Shown: positions 25,802 through 35,342 of the stretch, piece by piece
Layout of the letters: the number at the start of each line of letters is the position of its first letter
How positions within the stretch are numbered: position 1 is the first letter of the stretch
NCBI RefSeq assembly: GCF_001187555.1
Contig: NZ_LFIJ01000001.1
Span: 1,452,078 to 1,516,077 of the forward strand
DNA from: Gilvimarinus polysaccharolyticus
GTDB lineage: Bacteria > Pseudomonadota > Gammaproteobacteria > Pseudomonadales > Cellvibrionaceae
DNA length: 64,000 bases
Direction: 5' to 3'
Notes under the pieces: generated by a model
What the model saw: only the letters and a program-made list of their open reading frames with translations
What the model was told of the DNA's origin: nothing
The model's database searches: none
Program-made: the position numbers and the translations under genes

Positions 25802-27238
25802 TTATTCACCAACTTTAAGAATCTTCATGGCATTGGTGCCGCCGAGCTGATCAGTATCACCACCGGTGATAATAATCATATCGCCATCTACCAGAACACC
25901 ATTTTCTTTCAAGATATTCATCGCACGCACGTAATCGGCGCTAGACGGTGCACTAACACTTTCAAACGGCACCGGACGCACACCGCGATACAAAGCAACA
26001 CGACGCTGAGTAGCAATATGACGCGAAAATGCGAAGATAGGCAACTGCGAGCCCACCCGTGACATTAAGCGAGGCGTAGTGCCCGACTCAGTCAAGGCAA
26101 TAATTGCTTTTACCGCAGGCAAGTGGTTGGCAGTGTACATGGCGGCCAAAGCTATCGACTCACCAATATTGCCAAACTCTTCATTCATACGATAAGAGTC
26201 ATAGCTCGCCTGTGGATGTTGCTCAGCACCAATAATAATACGAGCCATTGCCTCTACCGTTTCTACCGGAAAATCACCAGCAGCGGTTTCTGCAGACAAC
26301 ATCACCGCATCGGTGCCATCTAATACGGCGTTAGCCACATCAAACACTTCGGCACGTGTTGGCAGTGGGCTGTTAATCATTGATTCCATCATCTGCGTTG
26401 CAGTAATGACCACTTTGTTTTGTGCACGTGAGCGAGCAATAATACGCTTCTGAACGCCGATCAAAGCGGCATCGCCAATCTCAACACCCAAATCACCACG
26501 CGCGACCATTACTGCATCACTGGCGGCAATAATCTCATCCAGGGTTTTGTCATCGGCAACTGCTTCGGCGCGCTCGATTTTTGATACCAAGCCCGCTTTA
26601 CCACCAGCGGCTTCTAGTAGTTTACGTGCCGCGTTCATATCATCAGCGCTACGCGGAAAAGATACGGCCAAATAATCTACATCAATTTCAGCAGCTGTTT
26701 TAATATCGGCAAAGTCTTTTTCAGTCAATGCCGGAGCAGTCAAACCACCACCTTGACGGTTAATGCCTTTATTGTTTGACAAAGGTCCAGCAACACTGGT
26801 GGTACAGAAAACTTTAGTACCTTCGATTTTGTCAACATCCAACACCACGCGTCCGTCGTCAAGTAATAACTTGTCGCCTGCAACACAATCGTTTGGCAGT
26901 TCTTTATAGTCAATCCCAACGTGCTCTTTAGTGCCCGCATCACGCTCCAGAGAGGCGTCCAATATGAACTTATCACCAATCTCTAAACGAATCGGGCCTT
27001 CGGAAAATCGTGCAATCCGAATTTTTGGCCCTTGCAAATCACCTAAAACTGCTACATAGCGATTGTGCTTACTAGCCAAGCGGCGTACAGCTTCTGCACG
27101 CGCCTTGTGATCTTCCGGAGAGCCGTGCGAGAAATTCAATCTCACCACGTTAACCCCAGCAAGAATTAATTTTTCCAACACTTCTTCAGATTCTGAAGCA
27201 GGTCCCAATGTACTGACGATTTTTGTACGGCGTAACAT
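25802..27238 (-). CDS. pyk: Pyruvate kinase
   Basis: Pyruvate kinase makes pyruvate and ATP from phosphoenolpyruvate; here it is the lower end of the Entner-Doudoroff route. The 478-residue protein starts [15 protein letters not shown] and has the substrate and metal motifs [18 protein letters not shown] and the catalytic SKIERAEAV followed by [12 protein letters not shown]. The C-terminal allosteric domain is complete. It resembles the PykA type of E. coli (480 residues) more than PykF (470), based only on length and the MLRRTKIV start, so I give the general symbol. It follows gap by 12 bases, so the two are co-transcribed, and a strong terminator follows. Confidence 0.96.
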   Translation of the reverse strand: MLRRTKIVSTLGPASESEEVLEKLILAGVNVVRLNFSHGSPEDHKARAEAVRRLASKHNRYVAVLGDLQGPKIRIARFSEGPIRLEIGDKFILDASLERDAGTKEHVGIDYKELPNDCVAGDKLLLDDGRVVLDVDKIEGTKVFCTTSVAGPLSNNKGINRQGGGLTAPALTEKDFADIKTAAEIDVDYLAVSFPRSADDMNAARKLLEAAGGKAGLVSKIERAEAVADDKTLDEIIAASDAVMVARGDLGVEIGDAALIGVQKRIIARSRAQNKVVITATQMMESMINSPLPTRAEVFDVANAVLDGTDAVMLSAETAAGDFPVETVEAMARIIIGAEQHPQASYDSYRMNEEFGNIGESIALAAMYTANHLPAVKAIIALTESGTTPRLMSRVGSQLPIFAFSRHIATQRRVALYRGVRPVPFESVSAPSSADYVRAMNILKENGVLVDGDMIIITGGDTDQLGGTNAMKILKVGE

Positions 27239-27250
27239 AATATATCTCGT

Positions 27251-28261
27251 TTATTTAGCGTTCATCAGGGCAATGGTGTTATCTAACATGCGATTGGAGA
27301 AACCCCATTCGTTATCATACCAAGACATAATTTTAATCCAGCGAGTTCCCATTACTTTGGTCTGCGTAGAGTCAAAGTTAGAAGAAGCTGGATTATGGTT
27401 GAAATCGATAGAAACTAATGGCTCGTCGTTATAAACCAACACACCAGGCATTTCGTTAGCAGCAGCTTCTTTCATTGCCGCATTAACTTGCTCAACTGTT
27501 ACATCAGTTTTAACCAGAACATTTAAATCCACCAACGAGACGTTAATGGTTGGAACTCGAACCGACATACCATCCAGCTTGCCAGCCAACTCTGGCAACA
27601 CCAATGCTACCGCGCGAGCAGCGCCGGTTGATGTTGGAATCATAGACTGAGTGGCAGAACGTGCGCGGTAAACATCTTTATGAAACACGTCACTCAAATT
27701 TTGATCATTAGTGTAAGCGTGAATCGTAGTCATTGCGCCTTGCTCAATACCAAACTTATCGTTCAATACTTTAGCAACTGGAGCCAAGCAGTTAGTGGTA
27801 CAAGAAGCGTTAGAAATAATTTCATCCGTCGCTTTTAAAATATTGTTGTTAACACCATAAACAACGGTGGCATCAACGTCGGTACCTGGAGCCGAAATAA
27901 TAACTTTTTTAGCGCCAGCATCTAAGTGTAGTTTAGCTTTATCGCGGCTGGTAAAAATACCGGTGCATTCATAAACCACATCAACGTTTAACTTACCCCA
28001 AGGCAGGTCAGCCGGATTACGCTCGGCGGTGATTTGGATTTCATCGCCGTTAACAATCATTTTGTCGCCATCAACATGAACTTCACCAGGGAAACGGCCA
28101 TGCACTGAATCGTATTTAGTCAAGTGCGCATTCATTTTTGCGTCACCCAAATCATTTACTGCGACCACTTGAATGCGATCGCGATAACCAGACTCATACA
28201 ATGCCCGCAGAACATTGCGGCCAATACGTCCGTAACCATTAATAGCCACTCGAATTGTCAT
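27251..28261 (-). CDS. gap: Glyceraldehyde-3-phosphate dehydrogenase
   Basis: GAPDH oxidises glyceraldehyde-3-phosphate to 1,3-bisphosphoglycerate with NAD. The 336-residue protein has the Rossmann motif [18 protein letters not shown], the catalytic cysteine in [15 protein letters not shown], a downstream HAYTNDQ motif with the catalytic His, and [12 protein letters not shown] near the C-terminus. Asp39 of VNDLGDAK suggests NAD preference (acidic residue after the second strand). It is translated from a start with AGGAGAGGC upstream. Together with pyk (12 bases downstream) and eda (117 bases upstream) it forms the lower arm of a glycolytic cluster. Type-I phosphorylating GAPDH is certain; which paralogue it is cannot be told. 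Confidence 0.96.
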   Translation of the reverse strand: MTIRVAINGYGRIGRNVLRALYESGYRDRIQVVAVNDLGDAKMNAHLTKYDSVHGRFPGEVHVDGDKMIVNGDEIQITAERNPADLPWGKLNVDVVYECTGIFTSRDKAKLHLDAGAKKVIISAPGTDVDATVVYGVNNNILKATDEIISNASCTTNCLAPVAKVLNDKFGIEQGAMTTIHAYTNDQNLSDVFHKDVYRARSATQSMIPTSTGAARAVALVLPELAGKLDGMSVRVPTINVSLVDLNVLVKTDVTVEQVNAAMKEAAANEMPGVLVYNDEPLVSIDFNHNPASSNFDSTQTKVMGTRWIKIMSWYDNEWGFSNRMLDNTIALMNAK

Positions 28262-28378
28262 TTATGCCTCTCCTATAAAATTGTACCCGCCGCTAAAACG
28301 GGACTAGTAACCTAATTTTTTGCGCGCAGCAGCAATAGTGGCTACGCTAAAATATCTACTTTATTCAAATCGATCTTA

Positions 28379-29011
28379 TTAGCGCGATAAACTTGCGGCT
28401 TGACGAGCCAACACTTCAATTTCATCCCACTTTTTCTCAGCAATCAGATTTTTTGGAGCCATCCAAGTACCACCTACACAAGCAACATTAGGCAAGGCCA
28501 AATAGCTTGGTGCTTTCTCTAAATTAATGCCGCCAGTAGGACAAAAGGTAATTTGCGGCAACGGGCCACCAATAGACTTAACCATACTGATGCCGCCAGC
28601 GGCTTCAGCGGGGAAAAACTTTAGGTGAGTAAAACCTTGAGTGTAAAGGTTCATCGCCTCTGATGGAGTGGCAATACCTGGCAGCAATGGAACATCACAC
28701 TGCTTCGCGGCTTCGATTAACGCCGCGGTAGTACCCGGGCTAACCATAAACTTAGCGCCAGCATCGACCGATGCTTGTAAGTCGGCTGGAGTAACAACGG
28801 TGCCCGAGCCAATCACGGCATCATCTGGCAAAGCTTTAACCATTGCACTAATTGCCTCTAGAGCGACCGGTGTGCGCAAAGTAATTTCCAATACTTTTAA
28901 GCCACCATTATAAAGCGCTTGCGCTAACGGAACCGCATCGTCTAGGTTCTCAACGACCATTACCGGCACAACCGGAGCTACTTTTAAAATATCATCTATA
29001 GATAGACCCAC
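28379..29011 (-). CDS. eda: KDPG aldolase Eda
   Basis: Eda cleaves 2-keto-3-deoxy-6-phosphogluconate to pyruvate and glyceraldehyde-3-phosphate, the last specific step of the Entner-Doudoroff pathway. The 210-residue protein has the conserved VLEITLRTP (with the catalytic Glu), GSGTVVTPADLQ, KFMVSPGTT, and the Schiff-base lysine in GFTHLKFFPAEA, followed by PTGGI for phosphate binding. Length matches E. coli Eda (213). It lies 26 bases downstream of pgl on the same strand and belongs to the zwf-pgl-eda unit. Confidence 0.96.
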   Translation of the reverse strand: MGLSIDDILKVAPVVPVMVVENLDDAVPLAQALYNGGLKVLEITLRTPVALEAISAMVKALPDDAVIGSGTVVTPADLQASVDAGAKFMVSPGTTAALIEAAKQCDVPLLPGIATPSEAMNLYTQGFTHLKFFPAEAAGGISMVKSIGGPLPQITFCPTGGINLEKAPSYLALPNVACVGGTWMAPKNLIAEKKWDEIEVLARQAASLSR

Positions 29012-29037
29012 GTAAACATCCTCGTAATGTTCGTTAA

Positions 29038-29745
29038 TTAAGGCGCCCAGTAAACAGTTACTGGCACGTCATTTTGTTGCAATACTGCACGTACTGGCAT
29101 ATCGGCCACATCGCCACCGGCCAGCGCTTCGCGATAAGTTGCGAGCTTTTCATCACCAGATATAAGTAACAACACATGCTTACTATTAACAATGCCGGCC
29201 AACGACAACGTCATCCGCTCAGTGCAATCACCTGTGACCTCACTTTGCTTGGCTGTGATTGCGCTGCATAACGCATCGGTCGTTAATGCTTCAGTTAGCC
29301 CTTGAGCATGGGGAAACAAAGACGCCGTATGACCGTCTGGTCCCATACCCAAGATTGTGATATCAAACGGTGAAGATAGCGTTTGGTAAGCCGCCTCACA
29401 TTGCTTAAGACCGTCAAGCGCGGTTGCTGCGGTGTTTTTCATCCCCACTAACGTGGCATTGGCTGCGCCATTTTGCAGTAGGGTTTTTACGATAAAAGCT
29501 TCATTACTTTTATCGTGATCAAAGTTCACCCAACGCTCGTCAACTAGTGCAACTTTAATATCATTCCAAGCCAGCTCAGCTTCGGACAAGCGCTGATAAA
29601 TCGGCGCCGGCGAACTACCGCCGGAGACTAAAAAACTTGCCGAATCGCCATCAGCTAAAGCGGCTCTGAGAGCGTCAATGGTATGCTCAAAAACGGCATC
29701 GATCATCGCCTCACGAGAGTCGTAAAAACGTTCAACTACAGCCAT
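29038..29745 (-). CDS. pgl: 6-phosphogluconolactonase Pgl
   Basis: Pgl hydrolyses 6-phosphoglucono-delta-lactone, between Zwf and Edd. The frame is open to 29892, but the ATG at 29745 is the likely start: the protein then begins MAVVERFYDSREAM, follows the zwf stop by 10 bases and avoids a 49-residue extension that overlaps zwf. From that start it is 235 residues, the size of DevB-type lactonases. Motifs are LVSGGSSPAPIYQRL (sugar-phosphate site), VALVDERWV, and ILGMGPDGHTASLFP with the catalytic His. It is closely packed between zwf and eda. Confidence 0.95.
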   Translation of the reverse strand: MAVVERFYDSREAMIDAVFEHTIDALRAALADGDSASFLVSGGSSPAPIYQRLSEAELAWNDIKVALVDERWVNFDHDKSNEAFIVKTLLQNGAANATLVGMKNTAATALDGLKQCEAAYQTLSSPFDITILGMGPDGHTASLFPHAQGLTEALTTDALCSAITAKQSEVTGDCTERMTLSLAGIVNSKHVLLLISGDEKLATYREALAGGDVADMPVRAVLQQNDVPVTVYWAP

Positions 29746-29755
29746 GACCAAACCC

Positions 29756-31228
29756 CTAATTTTGACACTTAATGTTTTCGCCGACGTTAAACCAACAGCG
29801 ACCATCATTACGCAGTAGGTCTGCAGCAGCACGCGGGCCCCAACTACCAGCTGAGTAAGGCTGCGGCTTATTTTCAGGGCGCTGCCATGCATCTATGATC
29901 GGATCAATCCACCCCCAAGCGGCATCTACCTCGTTACGGTGAATAAACAATGCGGGATTATTAGCGGCCGCATCTAACATCAATCGTTTGTAGGCGTCAG
30001 AATAGTATTTTTCGTAGTTATCAGTAAGATTCAAATTAAGTACGCTTGGCACCAACTCGGCTTCGTGCTTCTCTAAGTTATTAGAGGTCACGATCATCTG
30101 CACCCGCTCATCAGGTTGCAGCTGGATAACTAAACGATTAGGAGTCATCGGCCCGGCTGACTCGGGGTAAATATGATGAGTAACCGTCTTATACTGGATT
30201 ATAATTTCAGCACAGCGCTGCTTTAAACGCTTACCCGTACGGAGATAGAAAGGCACGTTAGACCAACGCCAATTATCAATATGCGCGCGAATTGCCACAA
30301 ACGTCTCGGTGTTGCTCTCTTTACCCAACTCATCCAGATAGCCTGGCACCTGTTTGCCACCAGATTCACCCGCTACATATTGCCCACGTACAGTGTTAGC
30401 TACCACATCATCACCGACCAAAGGGCGCAAAGCATCTAACACTTTGAGCTTTTCGGCGCGAATGCTATCGGCGTTAAGCTTGCTTGGAGGCTCCATGGCC
30501 ACTAAGCACAGGAGCTGCATCAAATGGTTTTGCACCATGTCTCGCAGTGCGCCAGCATCATCGTAAAAGCTTGCACGCCCTTCTAAACCCACGGTTTCAG
30601 AAATGCTAATTTCTACGTGATCTATAGACTTAGAATCCCACAGGTGCTCAAAAATGCAGTTGGTAAAGCGCAATGCCAGTAGATTTTGAACGGCCTCTTT
30701 ACCTAAGTAATGGTCAATACGGAATATGTCATCTTCTTTAAAGTACTGGGCGATCTCGGCGTTAATAGATTCGGCCGAAGCGCTGTCATAGCCTAATGGT
30801 TTTTCCACCACAACGCGTGAGTGCTGGCTAATCATGCCGGACTCAGAGATGTTTTTACAGCAAGCCGAAAACACTGCCGGAGGCGTTGCCATATAAAAGA
30901 TGCGCTCATCATTGCCGCTATCTAGGGTTTTGGCCAAAGCGTCCCAATGCTCGTCGCGCTCGGTGATATTAATAAAAACACCGTGCACGCATGCTTCAAA
31001 TTCATTCCAAGTGTCGTCATCAATTTCATCGGCTAAGTAATTGTAAGCGGCCTCGCGAACCATCGCACGATAGTTTTCAGCTTGCTCGGCTTTACGTACC
31101 GTACCAAAAATACGCGAGCCTTTTGGCATTTGCCCCTCGCGGTGGGCCCGATACCAAGCCGGAATCAACTTGCGCAGCGCTAAATCGCCGGCGCCTCCAA
31201 AAATGACAAAATCAAAAGGTTTCTGCAT
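29756..31228 (-). CDS. zwf: Glucose-6-phosphate dehydrogenase Zwf
   Basis: Zwf oxidises glucose-6-phosphate to the lactone and makes NADPH, the entry to the pentose-phosphate and Entner-Doudoroff routes. The 490-residue protein has the nucleotide motif IFGGAGDLALRKLIPA (a GxxGDLA variant with A-G-D) at the N-terminus and the active-site peptide RIDHYLGKEAVQNLL near residue 175 with its catalytic His a little further on. It also has the C-terminal W-GWIDPIIDAW and YSAGSWGP endings typical of the family. It is 58 bases downstream of edd and 10 bases upstream of pgl, so edd-zwf-pgl-eda appear to be one transcription unit. Confidence 0.96.
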   Translation of the reverse strand: MQKPFDFVIFGGAGDLALRKLIPAWYRAHREGQMPKGSRIFGTVRKAEQAENYRAMVREAAYNYLADEIDDDTWNEFEACVHGVFINITERDEHWDALAKTLDSGNDERIFYMATPPAVFSACCKNISESGMISQHSRVVVEKPLGYDSASAESINAEIAQYFKEDDIFRIDHYLGKEAVQNLLALRFTNCIFEHLWDSKSIDHVEISISETVGLEGRASFYDDAGALRDMVQNHLMQLLCLVAMEPPSKLNADSIRAEKLKVLDALRPLVGDDVVANTVRGQYVAGESGGKQVPGYLDELGKESNTETFVAIRAHIDNWRWSNVPFYLRTGKRLKQRCAEIIIQYKTVTHHIYPESAGPMTPNRLVIQLQPDERVQMIVTSNNLEKHEAELVPSVLNLNLTDNYEKYYSDAYKRLMLDAAANNPALFIHRNEVDAAWGWIDPIIDAWQRPENKPQPYSAGSWGPRAAADLLRNDGRCWFNVGENIKCQN

Positions 31229-31286
31229 GAAAGAATCTCACCTTATAAACTATAAATATGCGTTGTTTGACTACAACTACCAACAG

Positions 31287-33101
31287 CTACCAACGAAAAA
31301 CGGTGGCGCCTTCTTCGGCCGCACCAACAGTTTGTCGCAAGGGGGCAAAGAGCTCTCGCCCCATACCTTCATGGCTTTCACTTAAATCAATTGAAGCATG
31401 TTCGCGTGCCGCCAATTCTTTTTCATCAACGTGCAAATGCAAAATACCACTTTCGGCATCGACTTCGATGATATCACCGTCGCGAACCAGGCCGATGGGG
31501 CCGTCATCTAATGCTTCGGGCGTTAAATGTATCGCCGCAGGGATTTTCCCTGAAGCACCGGACATACGACCATCAGTGACCAAGGCCACTTTGTAGCCAC
31601 GATCTTGCAATACACCAAGCGGTGGGGTGAGCTTATGCAGCTCGGGCATACCACACGCTTTTGGCCCCTGAAAACGCACTACCGCAATAAAGTCTTTATC
31701 TAGCTCACCGGCTTTAAACGCTTCTTGCAAGGCATTTTGTGTTTGAAAAACTACGGCCGGCGCTTTCACTTTGCGGTGCTCGGGCTTAACCGCTGATACC
31801 TTGATAACACAGCGGCCTAGATTGCCGGTCAAAAGTCGCATACCACCGGTGGGACTAAAGGCGCTTTTTGCTGGTCGTAATACCCCATCGTCTAAACTTT
31901 CGGTGGGCGCATCACGCCACACCAATTTGCCATCATCCAAGAAAGGCTCTTGAGTATATGGCGCCAAGCCACCTTCACCCATCACGGTTTTAACATCGTC
32001 GTGTAAGATCCCTTCTTTGCGTAATTCACGCATCAGGTAACCCATACCGCCCACCGCTTGGAAGCGGTTAATATCGGCAAGGCCGTTGGGATAAATACGG
32101 CACATGAGTGGTACCGCATCAGATAAATCAGACAAGTCTTGCCAATCGACAATAACACCGGCCGCGCGCGCAATAGCCATGATGTGAATCGCGTGATTGG
32201 TAGAACCCCCTGTTGCCAATAGACCAACCATACCGTTAACGATTGTTTTTTCGTTAACCACCTCGGCCATTGGGGTGTAATTACCGCGCATGGTAATTGC
32301 CGCCAACTGCTTTACCGCAGCGTCGGTCAAAGCGTCACGCAGTGGCGTGCCTGGATTAACAAAAGAGCTGCCGGGCAAGTGGAGCCCCATAATCTCCATC
32401 AGCATTTGGTTGCTGTTGGCAGTGCCGTAAAAGGTACAGGTACCAGCGCTGTGGTATGAGGCACTCTCAGCTTCAAGCAACTCTTTACGCCCCACTTTAC
32501 CTTCGGCAAATAGTTGCCGCACACGCACTTTCTCGGCGTTTGGTAAACCGGGGGTCATGGGGCCCGCGGGAATAAAAATAACAGGGAGCTGGCCAAAAGA
32601 TAACGACCCTATCGCCAACCCAGGTACGATCTTATCGCAAATCCCCAAACAAATTGCGCCGTCAAACATATCGTGAGACAAGGCAATTGCGGTCGACATG
32701 GCAATTACATCGCGACTAAATAGAGATAAATCCATACCCTCGCGACCCTGTGTCACCCCATCGCACATGGCTGGCACACCACCGGCGAACTGAGCGGTCA
32801 TACCCACTTCATAGGCCGATTTTTTAATAGGATCTAAATAAGTGCCATACGGCTCATGCGCCGAGAGCATCTCATTGTAAGAGGATATAACCCCCAAATT
32901 AGGTGCGTCGCCTTCGGCTAACGCCGCTTTATCAGCATTAGTGCTAGCGGCAAAGCCGTGTGCTAAGTTACCGCAAGACAGGCGCTTGCGAGCGGGGCCG
33001 TTAGAGCGGTCGCGCTCAATTTTAGCCAAATAAGCCTCGCGTGCGCCGCGGCTTCTCTCAATGATGCGCTCAGTAATTGCAGCAATTTTGCTATCGGTCA
33101 T
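31287..33101 (-). CDS. edd: 6-phosphogluconate dehydratase Edd
   Basis: Edd dehydrates 6-phosphogluconate to KDPG using a [4Fe-4S] cluster. With the ATG at 33101 it is 604 residues and begins [21 protein letters not shown] as in E. coli (603). The frame is open 15 codons further upstream without conservation. Cluster and substrate motifs include [61 protein letters not shown] and [17 protein letters not shown]. It heads the edd-zwf-pgl-eda unit. The 257-base gap before it should hold the promoter; a HexR-like palindrome was looked for there but not found. Confidence 0.96.
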   Translation of the reverse strand: MTDSKIAAITERIIERSRGAREAYLAKIERDRSNGPARKRLSCGNLAHGFAASTNADKAALAEGDAPNLGVISSYNEMLSAHEPYGTYLDPIKKSAYEVGMTAQFAGGVPAMCDGVTQGREGMDLSLFSRDVIAMSTAIALSHDMFDGAICLGICDKIVPGLAIGSLSFGQLPVIFIPAGPMTPGLPNAEKVRVRQLFAEGKVGRKELLEAESASYHSAGTCTFYGTANSNQMLMEIMGLHLPGSSFVNPGTPLRDALTDAAVKQLAAITMRGNYTPMAEVVNEKTIVNGMVGLLATGGSTNHAIHIMAIARAAGVIVDWQDLSDLSDAVPLMCRIYPNGLADINRFQAVGGMGYLMRELRKEGILHDDVKTVMGEGGLAPYTQEPFLDDGKLVWRDAPTESLDDGVLRPAKSAFSPTGGMRLLTGNLGRCVIKVSAVKPEHRKVKAPAVVFQTQNALQEAFKAGELDKDFIAVVRFQGPKACGMPELHKLTPPLGVLQDRGYKVALVTDGRMSGASGKIPAAIHLTPEALDDGPIGLVRDGDIIEVDAESGILHLHVDEKELAAREHASIDLSESHEGMGRELFAPLRQTVGAAEEGATVFRW

Positions 33102-33278
33102 TTTGTTACCATTAGTCGTCGTATGCTTAGGAATACAGACTGCCACCTAAGCGGGAGGGCCGGCTTAAGTGGGGTTTATGGCTGTAATGTGTCTCTCTTA
33201 ATTCACCATTTTAGGTGATCCGCTTGGCTTTTCGCTCTTGTGCGGTTTAGCGCACTACTGCAGAAACAACAAAACGAC

Positions 33279-33302
33279 CCCCGAATCGTCAAGCGCTCGG
33301 GG
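33279..33302 (-). terminator. Possible pgi terminator
   Basis: CCCCGA and TCGGGG pair around a 12-base loop, and the minus strand continues GTCGTTTTGTTGTTT. It lies about 60 bases after the pgi stop and would separate pgi from the edd unit. Confidence 0.45.
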
Positions 33303-33358
33303 CATCGTCTTGGCAGGCGAGTCTAGTCCGCCTTTATTACTGCTGTACGCTGGACCCG

Positions 33359-35002
33359 TTAACGGGCCTTCTTGTAGTATTCTATCAGATTGCGAGTAGA
33401 TGCATCATGCTCAGCGCTAATCTCGGCTTCGGGCGTCAATTCCGCCAAAATACCGTTAGCCAACACCTTACCAAGCTCTACACCCCACTGGTCGAACGAG
33501 TGCACTTGCCAGATAATGCCCTGGACAAAAATTTTGTGCTCGTACATTGCAATCAACGAACCTAACGACCGAGCACTCACTTTTTGCATTAAGATCGTGT
33601 TCGTCGGGCGATTGCCTTCATGTACTTTATGGTTGACGATCTCTTCAATACGCTCAGGACTCATGCCTTTCGCGGTTAACTCTTCGCGCACTTGCTCGGC
33701 ACTAATGCCGCGCATCATGGCTTCTGACTGGGCAAAGAAGTTAGCCATAAGCGCATCATGATGGCCTTTTACTGCCACCGTGGGCTCGATCGAGCCGATA
33801 AAATCAGCCGGAACCACTTGAGTGCCCTGGTGCAAGCACTGATAAAATGCATGCTGGCCATTAATGCCAACCTCACCCCAAATAAGCGGCACGCTTGAGT
33901 AATCTATGCGCTCACCGGACCAGTTAACACTTTTTCCGTTACTCTCCATCTCGGCCTGCTGCATATAGGCCGCCAAACGGTGCAAACACTGATCGTAGGG
34001 CAGTAAAGCGTGCGCTTTACGACCGAGGAAATTGTTATTCCAAATCCCCATCAGTGCCAGCATAACAGGCGCGTTCTTAGCTAAAGGCTCAGTCAAAAAG
34101 TGCTGATCCATCTCGAAAGCGCCGTCTAACAGCTGCTCAAAGACTTCCATACCCAAATTCAGGGCGATCGGCAAACCAATAGCCGACCAAAGCGAAAAGC
34201 GGCCGCCAACCCAATCCCACATATCAAAAATGTTTTCTTCGGCAACACCAAATTCCATCGCCTTTGGACGATTCGAGGATACAGCGATGAAATGACGGTT
34301 AATAAAGCTCTTATCTTTGGCTTTATCCAAAAACCACGCCTCTGCTGAGCCAGCATTGGTCATGGTCTCTAGGGTGGTAAAGGTTTTAGAGGCAATCACG
34401 AACAAGGTGGTTTCTGGATCCAAATCGCGTAGTACCTGAGCGATTTGATAGCCATCAATATTAGACACATAATGTACATTCAGGCTGCCATCGCTGTAAG
34501 CGCTGAGCGCCTCAGTTACCATCAACGGGCCAAGGTTCGAACCACCGATGCCAATACTAACGATATCGGTCATGGGCTTGCCGGTGTAACCACGCCAATC
34601 GCCACCGCGTACCTGAGCCACCAACGAGCGCATGCGCTCAAGCTCGTGCTTTACCTGAGCGCGAACGTCGTCACCATCAACCTCTAATGATGTGCCACTA
34701 CGATCGCGCAGCGCCACGTGCAATACTGCCCGATCCTCTGTGCGGTTTAGCTTTTCTCCGGCAAACATTTTATCGCGCAATGACTCTACGTCACACGCTT
34801 TGGCAAGCTCAATCAGGGCTTGGCGGGTGTCTTCGGTAATCAGGTTTTTAGAGTAGTCGAGTAGGATATTAGGGGCTTGAATGGAAAATTTAGCAAAACG
34901 CAGATCGTCATTATCAAACAAGTCGCTCATATGCTTGCTTTGCATATCGCGAGCGTGCGTTTCAAGGGTCTGCCAGGCAGTCAATTCAGTACGGCTAGAC
35001 AT
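33359..35002 (-). CDS. pgi: Glucose-6-phosphate isomerase
   Basis: Pgi interconverts glucose-6-phosphate and fructose-6-phosphate. The 547-residue protein contains the classic signatures DIVSIGIGGSNLGPLMVTEAL, VASKTFTTLETMTNAGSAEAWF, MWDWVGGRFSLWSAIGLPIAL and the C-terminal GIIWQVHSFDQWGVELGK. Length matches E. coli (549). In an Entner-Doudoroff organism it allows fructose-6-phosphate made by gluconeogenesis or hexose-phosphate cycling to re-enter through Zwf. It is upstream of edd on the same strand but separated by 257 bases with a likely terminator. A near-match to the HexR box lies 26 bases before the start codon (35028-35042). Confidence 0.97.
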   Translation of the reverse strand: MSSRTELTAWQTLETHARDMQSKHMSDLFDNDDLRFAKFSIQAPNILLDYSKNLITEDTRQALIELAKACDVESLRDKMFAGEKLNRTEDRAVLHVALRDRSGTSLEVDGDDVRAQVKHELERMRSLVAQVRGGDWRGYTGKPMTDIVSIGIGGSNLGPLMVTEALSAYSDGSLNVHYVSNIDGYQIAQVLRDLDPETTLFVIASKTFTTLETMTNAGSAEAWFLDKAKDKSFINRHFIAVSSNRPKAMEFGVAEENIFDMWDWVGGRFSLWSAIGLPIALNLGMEVFEQLLDGAFEMDQHFLTEPLAKNAPVMLALMGIWNNNFLGRKAHALLPYDQCLHRLAAYMQQAEMESNGKSVNWSGERIDYSSVPLIWGEVGINGQHAFYQCLHQGTQVVPADFIGSIEPTVAVKGHHDALMANFFAQSEAMMRGISAEQVREELTAKGMSPERIEEIVNHKVHEGNRPTNTILMQKVSARSLGSLIAMYEHKIFVQGIIWQVHSFDQWGVELGKVLANGILAELTPEAEISAEHDASTRNLIEYYKKAR

Positions 35003-35342
35003 GTGCGGTCCGCGTCCTCTATTCAGGTCTAATTAAATGACACACCGCACTACAGACTGCCATTTACGCACCAAAACGGGACGTAGCATTTATTGAGAAA
35101 ACTAAGGCAATACAGGGTGTTACCCTGCTCGGCGAGCGCTCGAATATGACCGAGCAAACACAGACGTAGTACGGCGTAAAAAGGCGGCTATCATAGGCAT
35201 TTAGGGGCAATATGTCAATCTGACCATGCCCACCGAAAAGAGCGTCAGCACTTTAACCTATGCGCACTCTGAATTAAGCTAGACCCTTAAAGTTGGGCGT
35301 TGCAGCGACCAATAACCACCATTAATCCAGCAGGCTCAAAAA
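35003..35342. other. Divergent region pgi / GH84 gene
   Basis: A 340-base region holding divergent promoters. Its pgi-proximal end contains TCTAATTAAATGACA, similar to the HexR box (listed separately). Nothing else was recognised: no RNA gene, and no open frame longer than a few tens of codons with good support. Confidence 0.55.
35028..35042. promoter_or_regulatory. HexR-like site before pgi
   Basis: TCTAATTAAATGACA matches 13 of 15 bases of the palindrome TGTAATTAAATTACA that I recall for HexR in other gammaproteobacteria. One mismatch falls in each arm. It is 26 bases upstream of the pgi ATG. No hexR gene is in the window. Confidence 0.3.

Noticed and set aside
33102-33358. HexR box before edd
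   Set aside because: TGTAATGTGTCT was noticed on the plus strand, but it has no matching second half (ATTACA), so no site was called.
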